A stretch of DNA of 64,000 nt from Hymenolepis diminuta (Eukaryota; Platyhelminthes; Cestoda; Cyclophyllidea; Hymenolepididae), in assembly GCA_900708905.1 (NCBI GenBank), contig CAADRB010000067.1, forward strand, positions 434,001 to 498,000, written 5' to 3'. The notes beneath the pieces are model-generated. The model saw only the letters and a list, made by a program, of their open reading frames with translations. It ran no database searches and was not told the DNA's origin. Shown here in pieces: positions 26,501 through 35,871 of this stretch. The position numbers were made by a program, and so were the translations under genes. The stretch's first letter is position 1. Each line of letters starts with the position of its first letter.

Positions 26501-27439
26501 CCAAGAACCTTACCTTCTCTTGACATTAAGAACGCACCGAAAAGTTTAAAATGAACAGACCTATTCTTAAGACAAAATTCAATCTCAACAGCGGAACTGA
26601 ACATAGCGACAAAATCCCCACAGATATGAAGACGGTGACAGAATAGACAAGAAGAGGAGTTCAGTATGAAATCATCTGCTTCCGATTCCGAGTGTGATTC
26701 TCCACATCGATTACACGTGAACTCGTCTCCATTCAGACAATTCGCAGATGTAAGTAGTTTGATAGAAAGACTTCCAAAATTAATTGCGATTTCTTGTTTA
26801 AATCTATGACCAGAAAGAGTGAAATTGTCAATATTTAGACAGGTGACAGCCTTGTGATTTCTGATAGTCGAAATCTGTGGAGGATTGAGTGCCTTTGTTC
26901 GAATATAGGAGAGGTGAACACGACAAGATTTTATCACTAATGAAAACCACTAAAGAACGCTATTGCATTTAAAATAAGATCATGGTTACCGATGGAAGGT
27001 TGACAGACGCATCTTTATTCGATTGATTAGTCGGATGTCTTCGAGCGCACTTGCTCAAATATGAAATCCTTGAAAGACCATCAGGGGAAGTGTAAATATG
27101 GATGCAGGATATGAAAGCACAGATAAATGAACTGGCGTCGGCGTTCAGTAGCCAACTAGTAAGTTTTATTCTATCGATCTCCTAAAAACAAGAACTCAAA
27201 TAATTGCATCGAGCATACTATTGAGTCTCCAGTGAGAAATGATACACGGACGAGATATGCACCACGAAAATCCAATTTTGAGCAGGTTATTGCACAGGGA
27301 AATATTTGTTTTATACGCCAAGAAACGGCATAAAACACAATTCTGTATAGAATAGATAAATCGAACAGTCATCTTGCCTTGGAATGATGGAGAAAAAAAG
27401 AATAACAAGAAGCGCGATCAAAATTATCATTTGAAGCAT
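1..27439 (-). CDS. BLTP2: BLTP2 (KIAA0100/hobbit), bridge-like lipid-transfer protein, 3' end cut by window edge
   Basis: Seen: 37 exons with matching splice phases, about 2,606 codons, open at the left edge. Exons: 27439-27378, 27342-27219, 27181-26990, 26949-26514, 26474-25882, 24985-24686, 24520-24349, 21808-21567, 21489-21124, 19911-19829, 19748-19692, 18006-17859, 17749-17690, 16611-16292, 15497-15214, 15139-14870, 13788-13689, 13616-13526, 13451-13222, 13151-12836, 10689-10411, 10006-9834, 8465-8210, 8146-8042, 7808-7638, 7567-7277, 7210-7115, 7043-6978, 6358-6033, 5958-5750, 3818-3421, 3351-3208, 2583-2213, 2140-2071, 2002-1931, 958-818, 205-1. Order and motifs follow human KIAA0100 as I remember it (about 2,235 residues) from the N-terminal helix to the VIKQKL near the C-terminus. 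Known of the family: a long hydrophobic groove that moves phospholipid at contacts between ER and plasma membrane. Start: first in-frame ATG; a second lies 9 nt on (27,430). The weakest junction is the 6,033 donor. Confidence 0.95.
4020..4120 (+). repeat. Direct repeat, left copy
   Basis: AT-rich segment including AAAAAATATTAAATT and GAAAATAT, alignable by eye to 5,340-5,445 in the same orientation at roughly 75-80% identity. The two copies bracket the degenerate coding-like segment in this intron, so they could be ancient terminal repeats of an inserted element or traces of a local duplication. Confidence 0.5.
4130..5330 (-). pseudogene. Intronless, stop-ridden gene copy (possible retrocopy) in a BLTP2 intron
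   Basis: Inside the 1.9-kb BLTP2 intron between exons 30 and 31 lies a stretch with coding-like composition on the minus strand. One 70-residue block (5,037-4,825) is intact and includes LMKLCEDFFQNGLVNIPDDE and RLKFDETVSILSDLMKVF. Upstream (about 5,282-5,060) a Met-start segment with MSENMSGFEPELKKNK is broken by stops and a frameshift; downstream (4,750-4,340) are Lys/Glu-rich pieces with more stops. No introns are evident, which suggests reverse transcription of a spliced mRNA. I do not recognise the parent gene. Roughly 100-bp similar direct repeats flank it (4,020-4,120 and 5,340-5,445). Confidence 0.45.
5340..5445 (+). repeat. Direct repeat, right copy
   Basis: Partner of the 4,020-4,120 segment; both share GTTATTTCAA-like starts, AAAAAATATTAAATT, GAAAATAT and CATAATTATATTTT-like ends. 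Copies have diverged and carry small indels. Confidence 0.5.
5548..5695 (-). repeat. SINE-like dispersed repeat, copy A
   Basis: Intronic segment similar (roughly 65-70% by eye) to 14,138-14,282 and partly to 42,382-42,482. Shared blocks include CATCCTGGAAC, GACTAGAATTAA, TTGGTCACCCA and GGCCTCTGA. Read on the minus strand, the GTAGTA...TTCC part resembles the split A/B-box layout of a tRNA-like pol III promoter, but the match to the boxes is loose. Confidence 0.4.
11440..12480 (-). mobile_element. Decayed Tc1/mariner-superfamily transposon in a BLTP2 intron
   Basis: Minus-strand conceptual translation, in several frames and with many stops, shows the order typical of these transposases: a helix-turn-helix-like VSEGRIRNVVHQDLG near 12,290-12,245, RAKQLLNKLKHSEEQ near 12,180-12,135, a DxTEVP-like block near 12,035, then PPDLNPLDYY at about 11,680-11,650 (the second catalytic Asp region) and a final VMEAEGGYTE at about 11,478-11,450. 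It cannot encode an active enzyme. A short (CATC)n expansion interrupts it at 11,732-11,755. I did not find clear terminal inverted repeats, so the ends are approximate. It sits in the intron between BLTP2 exons 20 and 21. Confidence 0.75.
11732..11755. repeat. (CATC)n-like microsatellite
   Basis: Imperfect tandem CATC/CGTC units inside the decayed transposase gene. Confidence 0.75.
14138..14282 (-). repeat. SINE-like dispersed repeat, copy B
   Basis: Lies in the BLTP2 intron between 14,869 and 13,789, same orientation as copy A. Minus-strand reading gives GGTGGTAGAATGCGCG followed about 30 nt later by GGCTCAATTCT, close to tRNA A- and B-box consensus. Shared with copy A: CCAGAATTAA, TGACCACCCA and a final TTTATCTT. 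Confidence 0.42.
14870..15497 (-). other. BLTP2: BLTP2 GFWDK-type block
   Basis: Two adjacent exons (15497-15214, 15139-14870) hold the most diagnostic part of the protein. LGWWDKVRLNLHGR (GWWDK at 15,023-15,009) corresponds to the GFWDK signature of Fmp27/SABRE proteins and to PWWDK in human BLTP2. It is followed by DPYNAREFLTYQW, equivalent to the human DPYNTTENMHWEW. Upstream, the RDYTKNLIDATEVTVTG stretch matches the RDYPRYLFEIRDWRLMG region. This separates BLTP2 from BLTP1 and from VPS13-family transporters. Confidence 0.9.
25882..27439 (-). other. BLTP2: BLTP2 N-terminal region: membrane anchor and first groove segments
   Basis: Exons 1-5. Exon 1 encodes a hydrophobic start (MIILIALLVILFFSIIP after an optional MLQ), the expected ER anchor; exons 2-3 continue with LDFRGAYLVRVSF and EIDRIKL, matching the first strands of the groove. 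Exon 4 carries two CxxC pairs (residues about 205/208 and 227/230) in an acidic-serine linker. Introns 1 to 4 are only 35, 37, 40 and 39 nt. Intron 1 starts with GC rather than GT. Intron 4 (26,513-26,475) is a multiple of three and stop-free, so reading through it would add a false hydrophobic stretch. Confidence 0.85.
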
Positions 27440-30400
27440 CCTTGGCTGACCATCAGATTCTAATTATCACTAATGTATTCCTTTAATTACGAAAAATACC
27501 AATTTCTAGGTCAAATATTCCGTAAAGCGCGCTTCTTTTTCGCCAATAAAATTTCAGACAATCACCCCAATAAAAATTGTAAATAAATTTTTGTTGCCTA
27601 CTAACTTTTTTTTCTCATTTTACTCATTTACGCATCTTTATTTCCCACTCATAAAGCATATTATTAGAGATCAAACGTTGGTTTACACGACTCAGAACTC
27701 GCAATATTGAATCACACGATCAATAATGAACTAACATAGGTGAAACAAGAATATTAAACAATGTTGGGAAAGAAGCTTTCATTAAAGTGTTCGATTTAAA
27801 TAAACTTTAGAAGCATTTCTTTGTTTAAGAATTTCGACTATTTGAATTCAGCACCTTAAATTTGGTAACTTTTGTGTACTGGTTAGTTGACAAATTTAAG
27901 CAGTTTTCACTGAAAAAAATGATCGGGAAGGCCAAATGAATTTTATTTGAGCCAGGTTTTAAGGTTTGTGGATCAAGAAGTGTGCGTATGTTTGTTGAAC
28001 CTTCGATATTCACAATTAATGAAAAGATTTTCAAAGCGCCACATCAGTGAGATGAAGGAGAGTTTGGACGGAAATAATTTTTATCCAGGAGCTACTTTAT
28101 CTGCTATATTTCTACTGTCATATTAATACAACCTTAACCTTTATTATATGCGTAAAGTAACTTGATCTAATAATCGTAGGTTAATTTATCGGTTTTCCTA
28201 GTGTCGCAAAATATGGCGCCCAAAAATCTTATATTGTTATAATTAATCATCATTGTTGTTGATTATTATCAGTAATTTATTGCTGCAGTCTAGAAATTAC
28301 GCTTACTGTAAACATGGAATTGTTTGTTTTCAATTATTTTCCTTTGAAATCGAAAATAAATACAAATAAGTAGAACTTATTATTAGTGCCTAAACTTTGA
28401 CTTAAATTCTGACGTTTTACTTAACTCTGAGCAATAATTAGATTATATGAAACATTGCCTTTTCTGTATTACAGCTCATAAACTCTTGATGTCAGAACAA
28501 ACCCCTTAGTCGATCCATATTTTCACTCATAATTTCAGCCAATTTTCCCTCGGAGATTTCGACTATCAGACATGGTTGTCACATGCGAGGTAAAGTTTGT
28601 AATATATGCCAAATATATGGATATATAAATTAAGCTGAATTTCCTGGAAGCCTCTAAACTATTCTTACATTATGACTGAAATGACCTATTTCTTGTTATG
28701 TCACCGCGTTACTTCAGTTGCTCGAGAGTGATATACGTAGGAACCGATTTCTTTTATCAAATTTAATCATTTCCTCATATTGCATCGTGTTTCCTTGATA
28801 TTCCTTACTATCCAAGTGAATTAAGAAAATTGAATAAAATAAATTAAATAGATTAAAAGTTTACTTTTAATTCAGGGCCTTTGCGAATTTGTCTTAAACT
28901 TAACGTTCTATTTGAGACAAGTAATCATCGCCGTAAACGCTTAAAATGGATGCAAAATCCTGAGCGGCATTACAGTTTACAGGTAACACATTACGTCATT
29001 TACTTAATATTCCGCAAAATAAAATGTATTTTTAAAATAATTGCATCGATTTGTGGCAAAGGGTCAGATTTAAACAGATAATTACCTGTATATTTGAACA
29101 CGTTATTTGTATTTTGGCTAATTTTAAAATGGCTTTTTTAGTGATCTACATATATGTATGGTCTTGGTATGAAAGCATTCCTTCAGTCGAAAGCTAACAA
29201 ATTCCACTAATCACGGAAGTATTACAATTTATTTAATTTAAACATTTGCCATTATGTTAATATCCAACTGAAATTTGAAAATGATATGATGAACCATTAG
29301 TTACGCCTGATACACTGGAATTTCTAAATAATGAGTTGCAGCCGTATATTCCATCGTGAAAAAGATGAAATACGTTTTTAGAATAGCGATAATTTTAATG
29401 GTCTATGGAAGGTGGACACGACTTCTCTTTCACCAACTGGAAAACAGTCCTTCTGCTTAGCTACTGGAAGAGGTCTTTCAATGTCAAATACTCTTAAACA
29501 TATGGGCTCGATAAAGTAGGTGTGTATTTTCGTTTAACATGCTTAATTTAATTTATTTTTCTCCCAAAGGCCGGGAAAGTAAACTGATTTATATGACATT
29601 AAACGGTTTCATATTTAAATTTTGAATTTGAGGGGACCTCTTTGATTCAATGAACGTAATAAAAATTGACGATTTTCCGTCCCTTGAATATCGTCAAAGA
29701 ACATAAACGTCTTTAGTTGCACGAATTTAACAAATCAAATATTTTAAATGGGATTTCAAAAAGAAATTATTTGCTGCGTTATTAGATGAAATTTCAGTGT
29801 CAATATTTTTATAGAGCTAATTGATTAAAAAGTCACTTGCCTACACCAGTATTAAATGCATTTTGAAGTTAAATACACAATATGAATAATCATGTGGAAA
29901 AAGTTCTCTTTAACCTTAATAGTGATGTTCACTTATACTCGAATAATTGCAAGACCCATGTCGATGCCAAAAATTTTTTAAGTTTTAATCACGGAGGAGC
30001 ATTTGAATAGATGGAACAGGAAACGGGTACAATATGGCAAGACATGGGTAAATGTAAATGGGATGAATATAACATTGTATTAATTAAAGAAATATAATGT
30101 TCAACCTTGATCATTATCAGAACTCGCTTCATTGGATTGAGAACCATTGTTGAACTTTGTGTCATGCTGAAGAACCGATGGTACAAGATGTGTATTTTAT
30201 ATCTCAGTTAGTATTTAGATACAATTAGTAAAATGCTATTCTAATGTCCAACACTGTTGATCGCATTATTCCTCCTCCATCAGACAAATCAAATCTTACT
30301 GTTTTCTTCATCAAACTTAACAATCATCTTAAAATTATAGGATTTTTACTGCTTTTGGACATGGAGCTAAGGTAATGGAGCTCTCGCAATGCGTAGGTAA

Positions 30401-31706
30401 AGGTATTGATACAGTCTGCTCTTAATTATAGGTAATTGACAAGTAGATTCCTTTAGTGGTTGCACTATTTATAAATTGCATAATTTGACAGAACCTAAAT
30501 ATCGAGACAAACGCACGTTTTGTATATTGTTGTTGTGAGTTTGTAGATGACTGTGCCCCTACTTTTGTAAGTATAACTCTTCTATTTTGTAATACTACTA
30601 GAAGATCTAGTACATAGACTCTGTGGCTTTGTTTTCGGCCCCTCATTACAAATATATCCAAGAAGTGATTGACGCACCTGGATCGCCTAAATGGTAAGCT
30701 TTTGCCTTTAGTCATCGTCTCATTGGCAAAAATCTCCTATGCCAGGTATTGCTAATGACTAATAATAAACAAATTACTATTTTTTCGCTAAAATCTGACA
30801 GATTCGTTTGGGGGGTTTCATGTTTTGAGTTAGACTGAGATGGAAGCTTAGTAATTAAAAGACAAATCAATATTTTCATTGACCGACTTGTTGAACCTTA
30901 AAATGCAACAGCTGTGAATTTCGTTAGAGAATTCATTAAGCGACTTCTTTCAGCAATTTATTTAGTGTGAACTTATTTCCTGCAGAATGTAAATGTTACT
31001 TAATCTGACTGAATGTGTAAGGACGGTTATTTTTTTGATTTTATTGTAAGAAATTGAATTATTGCCGATGACCCTGAAGGAGTTAACTAGTTAATTAAAC
31101 TAGTTAGTTAATTTATCTCAAAATTAATATCAGTAATTATTTATGAATTGCTTAAATTAAACATAAATTTTCTTAAGAAGGAAAACATCCATATTGACTA
31201 CCGTATTTAAATTATTACTTAATCTCCCCAAAATGCAACCTCCTTTTTTATCAGAGAAAACAATTAACTTGGTTAATCTCATTTATCTTTGTTATCAACC
31301 AGTTAAGAGATACAAATGAATTCAGGAGAATAAGTCAACCTTTTTATTAAATCAACTGGTCAACAAACTCTAAGTATGGCTTGCATAATTTAGTTTGACA
31401 AAAATTAAGCTTTGAGATACTTGATCGCTCCAGAGTGAATTTGACTCATTAGAAAGCCGACAGCTCAGTGCTTACAGAATTCAACTGAAGTATAATCCCT
31501 GATCACAATAAGCGGTTTGCCGTCTTATACTTAGTTCAGAAATTGCTATCTAAGACGTTAATTAACATTGCAATAAACTCTTAATTTAATGCAATAAGTT
31601 GACTTGGTCCCTCAAGTCAACCCTCTTATGCAACGTTTTGTTTTGGTTAATATATAGACAAATTAACACAAACCAAATTAATATTTTCCATAAATTATCA
31701 ATTACC
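27440..31706. other. Intergenic region upstream of BLTP2, no gene recognised
   Basis: AT-rich DNA with frequent stops in all frames. It contains the BLTP2 promoter side: just upstream of the start codon the minus strand reads GATGGTCAG then CCAAGGATG, so a splice acceptor, cis or spliced-leader, could lie 6 nt before the first ATG. Open frames such as 30,715-30,422 (minus) show no domain I recognise. Confidence 0.5.
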
Positions 31707-31896
31707 ATGAGAGTTCCTGTAATTATTTCACTGATTTTATTCATAAAATTAACTTCATCTTGTGAAAAAAAGGCACTTTCTTTTATTGCTAAATCAATCG
31801 AGCCGCCACTTAGTAAGTTAGATGCATAATAAAAGTACCATTGCAAATTTGTATTATTATAAAACCCACCTTTTATTTTCAGAAGGCCACAGTTAA
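31707..31896 (+). CDS. Candidate tiny secreted-peptide gene, two exons
   Basis: Seen: ATG at 31,707 opens a signal-peptide-like sequence (MRVPVIISLILFIKLTSS, likely cut before CEKK), followed by a consensus donor A|GTAAGT after 31,812. A polypyrimidine-rich acceptor TTTTATTTTCAG ends at 31,882; joining it in phase gives only a few more codons (KGHS) and a stop at 31,896. The predicted precursor is 39 residues, with a mature part of about 21 residues holding one Cys and several Lys. No amidation or dibasic prohormone pattern is evident. The next exon could instead lie further downstream. Inference only: it resembles the signal-peptide exons of flatworm secreted small-exon genes. I cannot assign a family. 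Confidence 0.35.
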
Positions 31897-34800
31897 GAAA
31901 CCATAAATATATATAAAATCTTATCCGAAATAGGTTCGGTCGTATCAGAATTCAAGAAAACAAACCCCATTTCTATATTGCAAACCCGATAAATTACTGC
32001 TGGGATGTCTAATTAATCCCACTTTAAGGTACTAAAAGTTGAGTATTGTTTTAGCGGCCGGATCAAACCTACCCCTATTTAATGTTCGGTAATGTAACGC
32101 GCCGTCCAGATATCAATGGGATCCTAATTAGAACATAAATTGAAATTCCATGATTTATTAACTCCGTAGGTAATATAAGATTTAATGCTAAAAGAAAATC
32201 ATTAAGAGGAACACAATATCAAACAGCTACTCATATTCTTCTTTCAGCCTACATAATCAGACGGGTATAATTTAACATAATTGCGAAAGTTTCACCAGAA
32301 AATGGACTGAAAATTCTGGGCTTCTCCAAAATTGATATTTGAAATCTTACGCTACATTACGAAGTTTATTATTTCGAAAAAGATTTGAGAAATGCGTTCA
32401 TTCGGACATTTCGCCGATTGATTTCAACTGGTCCATGTAAGATTAAAAATGGAAATAAAATAAAAATAAAATGCTATAATTCAAATGAAATAGTGTCATA
32501 TCTTCAATAGTACAGCAAAATAAACGTGCTATTTGACTTTATTATTATTTGTAATTAATGTCTGCTGGGCTAAATTTGAAAAAGGAATTTTCGTAAAAAA
32601 ACCTGCAAATAATAGTGCATAAACGCCCATCGAATTGGGTGTTTCAAATAGGTTCCCCCTGAAAGTTGGAACATTTATCGATTGCAAATTTTTAGCAGTT
32701 ATTGGGCAAACAATATAAGCAATCTATTTTTAATTCGAAATGAAAACCATGGCTATTTTTTCCTACCATTGAAGCCAACAACTAATTCTTTCATTATCAC
32801 CAATGGAACAGCAAAAATATGTCGCAATTTATAAATATGGTAAAACGGGAGGGGGGGGGGGAGGAGGGGAAGAGGAGAGCAAACGAGTTCAATAAGGTAT
32901 GAAACAAGTGAGAAGATCAATTACAAATTGATACTGAAGTTGAGACACCGCAAGTCCTATCTTATCTGAATTTGGGAGCATTGAATTTTCTATATATTCG
33001 AAATGGATAAAGCTCATTTTTGATGTTCTAGTGTTCAGATTTCATCATCGGATCATATCCGTTATACCCTGACATAATAGAGCTTGTTGACTTGTGGATT
33101 TAATACCGCGGTCGGTCAGGATACCTCAATTTTTTGTAACTTTGTACGATTAAGAGCGTACAGATGAAACTAGAATCGATATATTTAAAATAACACAGCT
33201 AACTACGGTTCGGAGTATTCTATTCCAAGGCTCCAGTTTGTTTGAATTTTATATAAAACGGGTTTCGATTTTATGTTATTGTACTAATATGATTAGACAC
33301 AATTAAATAAGTATTTCATGAATAGTTATTTATCACCCTATCCTGTAATATATTATTAATAGAATATTTAACTTATCAATTTTAATAATAACTGTTGTAA
33401 TTGCAATAAACTATTTTTTTCTCTACGCCACAGAATAGGTATTTTTATAACCACATATGTTGAAAATGTTTTATATTAAATTTACAGAAATATTTCAGAT
33501 GTAATATGTTCTTTGCTGGAATCAACAAAATTTAGAAAAATTACATATCCTTTTATTTAAAACATTGGCAATTTTCGTATTTCTTATTTTTTTTTCCTAA
33601 GTATACATCTACTATTTTAATGTATTTGATTTAGTTTTTCTCTTTCGTATAAAATAAGGGGGGATACAAGGAATATATTCCGTAAAATACTAATCAATAT
33701 ATTTTCATTTATGTGCAATTTGTAGTATACTTATTTATATTTATAAATCGTAAAATAATATTAAGAACAGGTATATTATTATTAATCGTAGTAATTGATC
33801 AATCAATTTTTGACCAATGAAAATGTGCCGAGACCGCTTCCGACCTCACTCAAAACATCCCTAAAGGAGAGCATGCTCACCTAGATATGTATATATCTCT
33901 GGAATGAGAAACACGTGAAGGTTAGCCTAGAAACAACCCATCTCGTTTGATCAAAGAAGTGTGCGAAAAAATAAATACATCTTTGTTTAAGCCATTCCAA
34001 CTGGGACGTTCAACATACAAGTGTTAAGAACAGCCAAAAAAATAAGTGAACTAATGATCGAAATTATAACTGATTGAGGGACAGAGAATGGCTAGTATTA
34101 ATTAGAACGCAAAGCGTTAGAACCGGACACCAAACAGTCAAACAATTTTTAAGTCATCCGTAACAGTGATGAAACCATCGATCTGTCATCAACCAAACGA
34201 TGTGTATTTTAACAATGAGTTAAAATAAACACTCGACTTGACATAATCTATTTGTATTATCACAAATGATTTTTTATCAATTTGTAATTTGTCTGAAATT
34301 AACAAAATCACTTCTATTATGCCCTTGTAAATTCGTGGATTTAATCTTTCAAAAGGGTTTAGACTCAAAAAATTTTCCATCTAATGAATCTGGTTTTAGA
34401 ATAAGTGTACGGCAATAGGCCATTTAACTTTAAAATAAAATTAAAAAGGCGTAGAAGAGATTGTTAAAATAATAAAGCAATTGAAACGGAAAATATAAGA
34501 GTTATTTAGGTTTTCCGGTCCAAAAGAGATTGCGTGCCAAAAAATTTTTTGATACAATGGTCAATACGGGTGAATAATAATATACTAAATTCATAAAAGC
34601 CACTTGTAGTAGAAACTCGACCTCTACCAGCTCTCTAGGTAATTAAGATTATATAGGGCGGTTGGCCATCCATATCCTACACAAGCACTGACCTTGTGAT
34701 CTCTGATCTCTTCATCGCCGGTATTTTCGAAACATTTTATTACATTTTAAATTGCTGCCTATTTAGTCTTGTTGTAATTACCTTTATGGGTCGAGACTTT

Positions 34801-35507
34801 AGCAAATCATTGGGATAAATCAAATAAAGCGACAGCACATGTTAAAAAAGGATCGAGAAGTGACCAATCTTATCTTTGCAAATAACTACTCCAGCTGAAA
34901 GGGTCACGAAAAATTCTAAATTAACCAGAAAGTGGGTTTTAATAAGGTAGTTTTTATTCAGGTGTAAACTTGATAAAATTCGTTGATTACTTTTAAGAAG
35001 TGTTCCAAAATGACTTTAGTTTAGTCCAGATTTTCCTGTTTTAATGAACATCCACATTTGATTTTCGTTTTCAATTCGATGATTTGTTCCGTCTTCTAGA
35101 GAAGGCAAGGGCTTAGGAAAACAAGGGTAAATTGAGTAGAGTGCATTCAACAAAAGCGCAATCAGGATATAAATAGACAGGGCAAAATCTCGAAAAGGAA
35201 TAAATTAAAAATTCCTTTGATTTTGTTGCGTATATATCACGTTTTCATTCATCTATTTAAGTGATGTTCGCTTAGTTCATTTTCCTACATTTACCTTTTA
35301 TGAGGAATAACTCCTTAAATTTTTATCCATGGGAGCTAAGACTTAAGCTATTGTCTAACAGCAGGCAACCAAAGTATCCCTGATCAAGAAGATTGGGTCG
35401 AGATTAAAGCAGAATTTATTAAACACCATAATTAAGTGTCGAGTTAGATAGAGAAATCGCTAAGGACAAAGATAGACTAATTCGGAGAGGGTGAGAGAAT
35501 CAAGCAT
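31897..35507. other. Non-coding AT-rich region
   Basis: No supported gene. Notable only for a purine-rich tract with a run of 12 G at about 32,850-32,862 and a moderately GC-richer patch at 33,810-34,160 that could be an old repeat; no reading frame in it matches a known domain. Confidence 0.5.
32848..32880. repeat. Poly(G)/purine-rich tract
   Basis: Run of 12 consecutive G followed by A/G-only sequence, unusual in this AT-rich context. Confidence 0.85.
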
Positions 35508-35871
35508 CTGTGGAGTCCACGTGTAGAGGCCTCCTCATCCAACCAGTAATCAGTATCCCTGCAGCTTAGCACTATTTGTATTTAAAGACCAAGCTTGTGG
35601 ACAGTGACTCATATTGAGCTCTGTTCGCTTAAAATTCTTACTATCTCATCTTATACGGATCTCTGTTCACATAATAAATTCTTACTATCTCATCACTTAC
35701 AGATCAATAAACCCTCTCTACTCAACACCTTTCTTGTTCTCGCTACTTCGGAAGCAGCCTAGTTAATTTCGGGAGCAAATTTACAATAGAGGACTCTGCT
35801 AGACGCTATCTTGACTGCTTAGGAGGATTACCTAGCTGTAGCAAAAAGGCTTATTGGTGCAGCATCCACTG
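35508..35871 (+). mobile_element. LTR-like repeat (solo LTR or TRIM-like element), copy 1
   Basis: Nearly identical in its 3' two thirds to the reverse complement of 47,014-47,331. Begins near TGTGGAGTCC, has a TATTTAAAG box-like motif, a CAATAAACC polyadenylation-like signal and runs GGGAGCAAATTTACA; if that ACA is the LTR end, the remaining 90 bp is internal sequence. Copy 1 carries an internal partial duplication of about 50 bp (CTCTGTTCxC...CTTACTATCTCATC, twice at about 35,616-35,705) that copy 2 lacks. No gag or pol frame. The layout recalls small non-autonomous LTR elements (TRIMs) reported in tapeworms, but family membership is inferred. Confidence 0.6.

Noticed and set aside
25882..26949. 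Single 356-codon exon with an internal transmembrane helix
   Set aside because: The helix coincides exactly with a consensus 39-nt intron, so two exons are more likely.
1..27439. Identity as BLTP1 (KIAA1109) or VPS13
   Set aside because: The WWDK block, exon order and C-terminal blocks match BLTP2; the length is also right for BLTP2.
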